NCBI GenBank assembly: GCA_003254885.1
Contig: QANT01007513.1
Coordinates: 1 to 64,000, forward strand
Direction of reading: 5' to 3'
DNA: 64,000 bases
Source of the DNA: Purshia tridentata
Lineage: Eukaryota > Streptophyta > Magnoliopsida > Rosales > Rosaceae
In this document: one piece after another, positions 52,101 to 64,000 of the stretch
Layout of the letters: each line of letters starts with the position of its first letter
How positions within the stretch are numbered: the stretch's first letter is position 1
Made by a program: the position numbers and the translations under genes
The notes under the pieces: model-generated
What the model was told of the DNA's origin: nothing
Database searches by the model: none
Seen by the model: the letters and a program-made list of their open reading frames with translations, nothing else

Positions 52101-53257
52101 TTGCTAGTAAAATGGCATTTTTATAAATTATTTATTGACTCTACCAAAAAACAAAAAAATTTATCAACTCTACCTTTTCTTTCCCTGGATAGTCTTCTGC
52201 TGCGACGTGAATGTTGCACATTTTCAAATGGAGAATATGTGAAATCAGGTCTAGCTGAACTGGAGAAATGGATTGTTAACACGGGGGATGAGGCAAGTAT
52301 AACTTTAATGTTGCAATCATTTTGTATTTTAATTCAATTTTATACCTTTTAATCTGAATCTTTGTGCAATGTAGTATGCAGGAACATCTTGGCATGAACT
52401 AAATTTTATTCGGCAAGCTGTTGGTTTTCTGGTATTATCTGAAGCTTTTTTCTTTGACATTTTAAAATTTATAATCTATGTGATGTTAGGAACCTTTTTC
52501 TGCTTTGTGCAATTGGTATAGGTAATACATCAGAAGAGGAAAAAAGCTCTGGATGAGATTAGGCAGGATCTTTGTCCGGTATGATCCTCTTGCATTCTTT
52601 TGTCTCGATCTGCTTCTTTTATTGCCATTGAGTTCAGGAAAACCATCCCTAAAATCCAAATTCAACTCATTGGCATTGTGATCAACGTACAGGCATTGAC
52701 TGTCCGGCAGATTTATCGAATAAGTACAATGTACTGGGATGACAAATATGGCACTCAGAGTGTGTCCAATGAGGCATGTTCGCATTTCAGTTCCTTTATT
52801 GTTTCATAAATTCTGTGATGGGAGTGCTTTCTGAACGTTATCTTGCTAGCAGGTGGTTGCCCAAATGAGGGAGATTTTAAACAAGGACAACCAGAATCTA
52901 ACCTCCAATTCATTCTTGTTGGATGATGATCTGAGGTAATCTGATTTTCGACCAATTGTTTGATCTAACTGCATACACAACAAATATTGCTTCTTTTATG
53001 GTCTAACCTCTAATTCATTCATGACAAGAAAAAAAAGAACCTCCAATTCGTTATTATGGATTATTTGTTCCTGAGGTAATCTATTTCCTGTCCAATTATT
53101 CCCATTTCTCAACTCTTGACTTTCTCATTGCAGCATTCCATTCTCTACTGATGATATTGACAAGGCAATTCCTCTAATTGATCCTTCAGATATCGAACTT
53201 CCATCTTCCTTGTCGGGTTATGCTTGTGTGCAGTTTCTTGTACAGTACCAAAATTGA
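37107..53257 (+). CDS. XI-F: Myosin XI heavy chain, closest to XI-F (myosin-12 type)
   Basis: Actin-based motor for organelle and vesicle transport. Thirty-eight exons close in frame to 1,513 aa (Arabidopsis XI-F about 1,556). The first is 37107-37226, the P-loop exon 38407-38563, and the last 53134-53257. Seen in order: an SH3-like start ([20 protein letters not shown]); motor domain with P-loop GESGAGKT (153-160), switch I NDNSSRFGKF split by an intron, and switch II DIYGFE; about six IQ motifs from [15 protein letters not shown] on; a coiled coil (about 880-1060); a linker with SESRRTKL; and the dilute/globular tail (about 1115-1460) with [35 protein letters not shown] and LIRKLITQ-like and [13 protein letters not shown] segments. 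The C-terminus is shorter than in Arabidopsis and ends FLVQYQN. Introns 32, 33 and 36 use GC donors; the rest are GT-AG. XI-F identity comes from recalled sequence similarity across the whole length. Confidence 0.93.
48360..48990. mobile_element. Cluster of degenerate SINE-like copies in myosin intron 25
   Basis: The intron between 48242 and 49239 holds several related AT-rich segments. Segments around 48360-48455, 48595-48735 and 48800-48925 share, on the minus strand, a B-box-like CTTGA[G/A]TTCAAAT, an internal TTGAATTC word, and an AGACCCACA...GAGTGT tail motif in two of them. A further B-box-like word (48944-48960) lies in plus orientation. They look like old tRNA-derived SINE copies or one element duplicated. 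Boundaries were not resolved. Confidence 0.4.
49299..49350. repeat. CT-rich microsatellite in myosin intron 26
   Basis: Imperfect (CT)n with TTCC and TGTC interruptions lies just after the exon-26 donor at 49287, within a short intron ending at 49419. Confidence 0.85.
52071..52775 (+). other. Three GC-AG intron donors at the myosin 3' end
   Basis: The donors are AG|GCAAGA at 52071-52072 (intron 32, to 52192), AG|GCAAGT at 52293-52294 (intron 33, to 52374) and AG|GCATGT at 52774-52775 (intron 36, to 52852). Each is forced by the conserved tail: [23 protein letters not shown] and SNE/VVAQM join in frame only with these sites. Each keeps the otherwise strong AG|GCAAGT-like context known for plant GC donors. 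Confidence 0.9.
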
Positions 53258-54092
53258 ATAGTCTGTGAATCTCAAAGGGTTGGGGGTTAAGCTAATGTTG
53301 AATTGATGTAAAGGGTAATGGCTCTTTTCCAGGCTTTGAAGTGTAAAATTTGTAGGGAAATCTGGCTACTCTACACCCAGGGAAGAAAATTGAGCAGTAG
53401 TCATCTAAATATTAAGAGGGTGACTCCTTACATTGCTCAAATTTGTTAATTAATGTTGCGGGCTTCATCAGGCTTGATGAATTCATTTCCCTCTAATCAT
53501 TTGTAGGTTTAGGGACTGGTTATTTTATTGTAATTAGGCTATATATTATTCTTTTAGCTTTTTCGTTTATTTTTGGGTGGTGGGTGGAGGGTGTAGTGTT
53601 TATGATGTGCCACGCCGTTTTCTTTAAATCACGTTCATGTATACTAATTTAGTGTTCTGTTATTGTATTTGTACATTTAGGAAACGGATTATGTGATATT
53701 TGAAGGGCATTTATTGTCTATGAACTTAAAAAGTTCTTTGTGCTGTTAATATTAGTATCCTGCAACATTTTTTTTAAAGTATATTAGTTAATAGTTAATC
53801 TTAAATATCATCATTAAATCTTTACCATAATCCATTACCTCCATGATTCGACGAAAAAAAGTACCCTTCTCAGACTTTTATCTTGAAAGTAGCCCTCGCA
53901 ACTTTTATTTTTGTATAAAAACAAATGGCATGGATTTCGTGCCAGTTCCATTATGCGATTTACTCGTTAATCGTATGTGCAAAATTCACCAAATTCGAAA
54001 GTTTTACCTTAAATTTTCAGTGATCATTAAACCAAAAAAAAAAAAAACCATTTCCTGGCAAACACTTTTGTCAAGATTATTGGCATATCAAG
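53258..54092. other. Convergent 3' region between myosin and the OXS3-like gene
   Basis: AT-rich, with the 3' UTRs of both neighbours and an A-run at 54033-54046. No gene was recognised. Confidence 0.5.
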
Positions 54093-55177
54093 TTAGTTTA
54101 ACATATTTGATTTGGTAGGAAAGAAGCGAGACGTATTTGCAGTTGCAGAAGAGGAGGCAATATCTTGCAAATCAGCCATTGACAATGATCGGCAAGCACT
54201 GTGATTTAGTAGCGGGGGGTACTGCTCGCTTGCACTGCTGGTACTGCTTTCAGGGCTGCTGCTGAATGAATCAACTGCCAAAGCGAATGTGCTTCTGCTT
54301 GAAGTGATTGGCCTGGTCCTAGTCTTTGATATGCCACCCCCATTACTTCTCAACTTATCCCATATGAGATTAGAGGCAAGAAGGTTTCTGCGCTTTCTAC
54401 TATACGCATTATCTGGTTTTGCAATGTCTTTAATGGAGGAAGAAGCCGAAGATGCCTCTGCCAGACTTGTGAAGGACTTGGATTTGTAGTTGTAGAATTT
54501 CGAGATGCCTCTCCTGCATTAACCCATTTCATCAGTCAGTTGGCCCAATACAATAATCTTCATCCAAGATATGCCCTTTACCACTTGGCCAAAACAAAAA
54601 TAAAAAGATATGGCCTTTACCAGCTCATATTACGTAATCAATAATCCAATATAAAAATATGTAGAAATTAATACGTGATTCAACCTATGCAAATTCGAGG
54701 ATTGATAAGTTATTCAATCCTCGCTCGTATTTAATTTACAGAATCAATACCTAATAAGTAATAACCCAAATTAAGCAATTATTTTAATGAATTATCTCGT
54801 TTTCTTTGCTGTGATCCGGAGAAAACCCAAAGGCCAAATAATAAAAAAAAGAAACAGAAAAATTGGAGAATGGAGATGAATCTGGTTTTAAGTTGTAACC
54901 TCATAGGTAAGACCTCCTCCAAGGCGTTCATCATTTCCAAAGAACCTTTATACGAGCTCTGAGCCTCATCCTCACAATCCTCGCCGTCGTCCGAAGACGG
55001 TCTCCCGGACACATCGCTGTTGTTTCCGATCGACAAAGACGACGAAGAAGAGACCGCCTCCTCACCCACGGGGACTCTCCGGTCGTCGGGCGACTCGTAA
55101 AGCATCCCAAATCCATGTGCGAACCCAGAGGAGGGTACGATGCCGATCCTGGTGGTGCTATCCAATGCGATCGACAT
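54093..55177 (-). CDS. OXIDATIVE STRESS 3 (OXS3)-like protein
   Basis: Two exons (55177-54900, 54513-54093) encode 232 aa. The start MSIALDSTTRIGIVPSSGFA was chosen over an upstream in-frame ATG at 55297 because the extra 40 residues are unlike the family. Family blocks seen: SDVSGRPSSDDGED, the QSSYKGSLEMMNALEEVLPM block, RRGISKFYNYKSKSFTSLAE, IAKPDNAYSRKRRNLLAS and a Ser-rich C-terminal half. OXS3 is a nuclear, chromatin-associated factor for tolerance to heavy metals and oxidative stress in Arabidopsis; several OXS3-like paralogs exist and this could be any of them. A (GA)n run at 55199-55218 lies in the leader. It is convergent with myosin, and its promoter lies at higher coordinates with several G-boxes. 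Confidence 0.85.
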
Positions 55178-56216
55178 GATCGCTGCAAAAAGGTTGTAGA
55201 GAGAGAGAGAGAGAGAGAGGGGTTGGTAAGTTGGTATTGTAATGGAGTATCGATCGAGATGAGCTGCAGCTCGTTTGGTGTTGTCCAGAGAGCACAACTA
55301 GATTTGGCGGAGGAGAGACAGATCGTATGGTATTTATGTTTATTTATTCGACCATCTATTCTTTGTTTCTTTCTTCTAAATGTAGCTTTAGGTGATTAAG
55401 ATTAAGTGGATGACAATTGATTAACTCGTATTGATTAGAGGATAATGGACAAATAATCTGATCTACTTCTACTTTATTATTACTTTTAGTATTAGTAAAT
55501 ATATGACGGTACTGCAAAGCCAGCAACGACTTGGCCTTATCCTTATTGCTTCCCCCACTGGACCTACCTTACAATATTTGCAATGAGCTGTTATCTGCTG
55601 TACCCTTCCCATCATATTTTAGTCACAACCTTTCTCTTTTTCTTTTGGTCAACTACTTAAAGCTTTTGCTTTTTTTGGCATATCTACTTAAAATGGTATC
55701 CTCATTATAATTAGATGAATGTTAGTGCGTAGTCACACGCATCATAATTGCATCAATCAATAACCATTTTACGTGATATGAACAAGTAATGAAATGAAGA
55801 TTAAATACTGATATAATTTTTCGATTATCTTTTCGTGGATGCTATGATATGATGATGCATACAAAAATAAGGAAAACAAAAAATTAAAATTAACGTGTGT
55901 AATATTAAATAGCGATTGATTTATAACAAAACTAGCTCCTCTATGTAATAAACCAAACATTTTTCAATATTACAAGAACATCGGTATGCCACGAAGATCT
56001 AGCACCATTGAGTTGCTATGTAAACGGGTTTTTTAAATTTAAAAAATAATGGGTGATTTTATTTTTCATTACAGTAGAAAAATTTGAACACCATATTAGT
56101 TATAATTCTCACTCACTTTTTCTTTACATTAGAATGCCAACCTCGTAATAGAAATTAGAAAGGTTGAGACAATCCCCAAACTGCCCAACGGCCCCAACAG
56201 TTTTTGCCGGGTACGC

Positions 56217-56749
56217 CACGTGCATGTCCATTAATGCATACAGGTGGAATAATCTGGAGGGTTGCAGGGAGAGAGATGACACGTGGCATTGTTGGAAGAA
56301 AGTATTTAGGCCTCGTGACTCGTGAGTGGGAGGGCTTATCCAGATTAGTGGGACCCACCCACCATCTTGAACCCACTTTGGAACTTCGGATAAGATCTTT
56401 GTCTTCCAAACTCTGGCTTTTGGGCGGGTCTTTCTCTTTATGACTAGGCATCACTCGGCCGAGCTAATTAACTGGTTTAATGGAGTCAAAGCAGCTGATA
56501 AAGGATCGGCGAACACGTGGCAAGTAGATAAACCAATGATCAGAAATTATGCCTTGTTTTTTCTCATAAACCTGAAACAAACATGATATATATATATATA
56601 TATATATATCAATCCGCCACGTACATCTTGCTACTTGTTTAAGCTATTATCCCCACCGACCACTCACGTTGTCTCCAGGCTAATCGTTTTCAAACACATT
56701 GTTGAAACCACAAGTAAATTTTATTCGTTCACACTCCAGCTAACACGTG
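56217..56749. promoter_or_regulatory. Cluster of four G-box/ABRE palindromes
   Basis: CACGTG occurs at 56217-56222, 56280-56285, 56514-56519 and 56744-56749; the second and third read CACGTGGC, the core of an ABA-response element. Related CCACGT words occur near 56616 and 56777. They lie 1.0-1.6 kb upstream of the OXS3-like start. Binding is inferred from the motif only. Confidence 0.6.
56586..56609. repeat. (AT)12 microsatellite
   Basis: Twenty-four uninterrupted bases of AT repeat lie in the intergenic region. Confidence 0.95.
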
Positions 56750-57158
56750 TCTTCTTCATCACATTAAGAAGGAAAATGCCACGTTGATAAAAGAGTGAAG
56801 AGCTCTACGAATAAAAAAAATACACTGAATCAATAACTAATTTTTATCATATTTGTACATTCATATTTGACAATTCATTTTATAATATAGCAATAGAATT
56901 GTGTGCTTTAAAACTTTTTTTCTCGTGCTATATATATATGTCTTCATCTTGGTGAATATCAGATAGTTTATATTAATACATAGGAGAAAATAAAGATATG
57001 TATCCATACATAGAAATGATATTCCTTCCATTAACTAAAGAATATATCAAAACTATACACATCTTATTGACACTGAGAGGCTGACATGCATTCCATGCAT
57101 AAAGCCGATTATTATGAACCAAACGAATGTGATATACACATGCAGGCAGTGGTTGCAG

Positions 57159-60517
<3,359 letters not shown>

Positions 60518-63500
60518 TCAGCAACTTCTAATAATATTAACAACGTTTCTGCCAATCTCTTCTTTCGTTTGCTCTGACACGGGAACATCTCCAAGGTACA
60601 TATCAAAGAAAGCCCCTGAAAGTACAATTGTCCATTAGATATTTATCCCCAGAAAAGTATATGATCCTACTTCACCGATTCATGGAGAGATATAAAACTG
60701 TAACAAGGAGAACAATGAAATAAAACAAATGGATAAAAAGGAGAATTCACTTACTGCACAGATCCTTGCTGTGGACTGCTCCAATCTGATTACCTCCAAC
60801 TGCAAAATCAATGTTGCACACCATTAATATATGAAATCCAAAATTTCATACAACATACTAAGCATAATTTTTAACTGGTAAATTCAAGCATTAGCAGCAA
60901 AGTAGAAAAGAGAAGGGAAGAGAAATGGGAAGCAGGGGAGGGCTCTGGGGTCTTTTCAAGTTGTATACTTTACGCTTGAATTGAAGTCATCATGGTTAAT
61001 CCATGACACAAGTATTGGTATCAAGCATATATAAACGTTCAAAGCAATCACCACTCACTTTTAGTAATTAATTTTCCATCAGCTGTTCGTTGGAAATCAA
61101 TTGTTGTTCCCTGAAATATTCCAAAGAGTTAAATGTAATTCAGTGATCACTTGATATAGAAAAGAATTGCAAGAGTAATATAGTATCACCGCTGGCAATG
61201 GAATATCTTGACTGAAGTTTGAACGGAATGTTCTTAGGCAATGATAGTCAGTCTCTGGGTTTGTCTGGCAAAAGAGTCAACAAAAATGACAAGAATTAGC
61301 AAATACCAGATCAGAAACACAAATAAGAGATTCCAGAAAGGGAGATGGTTTACCTTTGCTAATCGGGCTCGAAGGGATTTCTCAAAGGCACTGCATCAAG
61401 TATCATTAAAAGCACATAAATGAGAATGACTAAATTTCAATTTTCAGCATTGTTGTAACATGTATATTAATTATTAACCATAGCAAGGAAGGAACAAGGC
61501 TAACACAGCTGAAGCTCAGTTAGGTAGCATGGTAAATTAAATTGCAGTATCAGTCTTTGGCTTTGAATAGTGAATGAGTTTAGAACTTGTAAAAACTCTA
61601 GCTCATCATCTAATGCCTATATTTGAGCCACAGTACAGCAGGCTAAGCCATTCAAATTCAACTCAATTCACAAAGTTTGTCAGACACCACCCATTTCATG
61701 ATTTCAAGTTAAGCTCATCCAAGGCACTACAAAATATGGAGCTAGCACAATCCTAACCAAAATGGTATCATAAAAATGATGATCTGGAACAGGAGAAGCT
61801 ATGCTCACTCAGCTAACCGAGCTATTAATATTTAATAATAGAAATAAGTTTTTGAGGAATCATAGTAACAAATCTCAAGATAGTTCTATGTCTTGATTAT
61901 AATAAAGGCATCCAAACCCGCGTAAGTATCCAAGGCAAAGTCGCAAACAGAAATATAACTTACTCTTTCACAGTATTGACTTTCATCCCATTGCAGTTTA
62001 CCACAAGCCTAACTGTCATGTCAATATCCTCTCTGTAGGCCCAAAAAAAAGGCAAAAGTGACAAAAGTTAAACCAATCCAGGAAACTGAGTAGCAGAGCC
62101 ATGAAAACCAATTGAATAAATTGACAATTAGCATGACTCCTTATATGCCAACTCAGGCATGGAAATAAATTAGAAAAAAAACAAAAGAAATATAGTAATA
62201 AGTGGAAACTCCTCTTCTCTCGAGTTGATAATTCTTATCAACCTTAAAAAATGTACATGAAAAATAGACAAATACATGATGTTTAGCATGACAGTTGTAA
62301 GTACCTGAGAAGATCCTCATATAAATCATGGCGTTTGTTTAGTTCATCAACTGAAATAGAAGAATATTTTGGACCCAATTTCTTGCAGACAGAGTAAGGA
62401 TGAATATCTATATAAAAAGAATAAATAAATAAATAATAGACCGAGTAAGAAAATGGATATGAAAAATATTGCAGAGTTGAAAGTGATAAGAAAACTAATA
62501 ACTTACAAAAACCAAACGCATAGACCTTCAGAGATTTTATTTTAATTATTGTCATTGTTCTGGATCCAGTTCCCACAAGGACCTGGTATGGATTTACACA
62601 ATGTCAGTAATATATATCTTAATTGAGATTATGTGAACATTAAACACATAGCTGGCTCTGCCTATTGCACAAAACTACAAAGCTAGCTCTATAAGTTATG
62701 CTTCCATGATAGTTTTTGCACACACACACACACCCACACAAATAGAAACAAAGATAGGGTTCCATGTGGTAACCTCTGAATTTAAACTGGAATTATTCAC
62801 TCCAGTTAAAATATTGTCCAAAATTGTAGGAAACTCAATGCCAGTTCTAGGCTCCACTGCATGTCTTCTCCAGTTCAAGTTAGTAAGAGGTAGACCTGCA
62901 CATCCTTGACCGCTAACCTCACAAGGCCTTTGATCCATGACACCAGCATTATCCAATGGGACAGCCAGCACCGTTGAAGATCTGGTGGAAGATAACAAAG
63001 AAAAGAGTTTTTTAGTCAATATCAAAAACAGAAACCAGGGGAAATTTTGCACTTCAATCTGCTTACTTTGTGAAAGATTTAATAACTTACAATTTTTCTA
63101 TAGGTGGTACAAGTGCAGCAGCTAAGGAGAGCATGCAATATGAATGTAGCTTTTCAGATTCTCTGTTTAGGAGTTGCATTACAAAAGCCGAAATCTTACC
63201 AAAAACCACTGGGTTGGTGGCAGATTCTCCTTTTGATCCAAAACTGAAGTGAAATCCTTTAAGCCTTTGTCTACTAGAAGTAATATGCTTAACTTGTGAA
63301 GAAGATTTGGAGCTTCCAGGTTTAGAACCATGCACATTACCCGCTATCTCCCTAGTAACATTTATAGTGGGTCCACTAGAGAAAAAAAATAGAAAAGCGC
63401 CAGCAAGTTTAGAAATGCCATTAAATGCTCCTTCGAGAGCTACGCTTCCAGGGACGTGAAAGTGTCTACACTGGTGGAATGAATTGTCCATAAGTGAACT

Positions 63501-63608
63501 GATCTGTGAAAACACATGACCCCCAAAACTATGCAAAATAAGAGGCTCCACAGGGAAGTTGTATGGAGACCCTTCATCAAGATCAATACCAAACCAATTA
63601 TTCTTCAT
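60518..63608 (-). CDS. FAP2: Fatty-acid-binding protein 2-type, chalcone-isomerase fold, plastid
   Basis: FAP proteins have the chalcone isomerase fold and, in Arabidopsis, bind fatty acids in plastids rather than making flavanones. Ten exons (63608-63091, 62981-62774, 62582-62507, 62407-62305, 62032-61964, 61390-61354, 61264-61190, 61110-61059, 60799-60755, 60615-60518) close in frame to 426 aa. The long N-terminal part (MKNNWFGIDLDEGSPYNFPV onward, with a Ser-rich stretch SKPGSSKSSSQ) is typical of FAP2. The C-terminal CHI-type domain includes LVGTGSRTMTIIKIKSLKVY, YAFGFYIHP and DIDMTVRLVVNCNG, then FRSNFSQDIPLPAGTTIDF and AFFDMYLGDVPVS. All introns are GT-AG. In Arabidopsis FAP2 (At2g26310) lies close to ERECTA, as in this window. 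Confidence 0.88.
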
Positions 63609-64000
63609 GTTTTGTTATGTCCTATAATTGTACCAGAACTGGCACTTAAAACGTCCCCAACAGGAAATTGAGTTGAAGATATCAATCAAGACACATACGA
63701 TACACCTGCACAAAGGCACAATGAAAAAATTCTATCATTTTAGATAATTGAAAAGCATGTACAGGGCAGGTCAGAAAGAAAACATCCATACATAACAATG
63801 CTATAAGATACAGTATTAAAACAACAATAAAAAGAAAAGTTACGTCCAGTTCAGAAATGTTGGGGGTTAAAATATAGCTTAAAAATACTGTACATCAACT
63901 CTATATTGATTGGTATATGATGCAAAGAATTTGATATGAAATGGGTCCAATTCGTAATTCAAGACCCCTTAAAAATTTACTTTGCTCTTCATGCGAACAA
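63609..64000. promoter_or_regulatory. 5' flank of the FAP2-type gene
   Basis: AT-rich sequence upstream of the minus-strand ATG. It may contain leader or a leader intron. No other gene was seen before the window ends. Confidence 0.4.

Larger units (their letters stand above)
55178..57158. promoter_or_regulatory. OXS3-like promoter and GH9 3' flank
   Basis: About 2 kb with no recognised gene. The OXS3-like leader with GA repeat (55199-55218) and a TATA-like CATAAATAC on the minus strand (55330-55338) lie near the start. Further out are four G-box palindromes, a TCP-type palindrome GTGGGACCCAC (56348-56358) and an (AT)12 microsatellite (56586-56609). The far end should include the GH9 3' UTR. 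Confidence 0.5.

Overview
This window is a stretch of plant nuclear chromosome carrying ordinary, intron-rich, AT-rich eudicot genes. Protein similarities recalled from Arabidopsis point to a rosid-type dicot; a woody rosid such as a Rosaceae species would fit, but the species cannot be fixed from the sequence alone. I found no organellar insertion, CRISPR array, bacterial-type operon or intact retroelement. Eleven protein-coding genes were resolved, and ten were mapped exon by exon with reading frames that close. Those ten contain 120 introns.

Layout: (1) 0.9-7.3 kb (+), F-box/LRR protein FBL15 (SLOMO type), 17 exons. (2) 8.3-10.2 kb (-), a conserved plastid-targeted protein of unknown function. 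(3) 11.1-12.9 kb (+), a GPI-anchored protein of the At5g19250 family. (4) 13.5-13.9 kb (-), a small two-membrane-span protein whose frame is broken by a perfect 17-bp tandem duplication. (5) 14.9-15.9 kb (-), plastid YGGT protein YLMG2, head-to-head with (6) 16.4-23.1 kb (+), the thylakoid copper ATPase PAA2/HMA8. (7) 28.5-35.3 kb (+), the receptor kinase ERECTA, preceded by 5.4 kb without genes. (8) 37.1-53.3 kb (+), a class XI myosin closest to XI-F, 38 exons. (9) 54.1-55.2 kb (-), an OXIDATIVE STRESS 3-like protein. (10) 57.2-59.1 kb (-), a secreted GH9 endoglucanase. (11) 60.5-63.6 kb (-), a chalcone-isomerase-fold fatty-acid-binding protein of the FAP2 type.

The genes do not form one pathway. 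Several adjacencies look like old microsynteny. From memory, YLMG2 and PAA2 are adjacent in Arabidopsis (At5g21920/At5g21930), ERECTA and FAP2 are close (At2g26330/At2g26310), and XI-F lies near an OXS3-like gene on chromosome 2. The window may therefore preserve a less rearranged order.

The most unusual signals are these: three GC-AG introns packed into the last 0.8 kb of the myosin gene; the 17-bp frame-breaking duplication; dyad and repeat structure in the YLMG2/PAA2 shared promoter; G-box and TCP-type palindromes upstream of the OXS3-like gene and in a GC-richer island upstream of ERECTA; a cluster of degenerate SINE-like copies in a myosin intron; and a 139-bp near-identical duplication in a PAA2 intron. 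No clearly new biological system was found.
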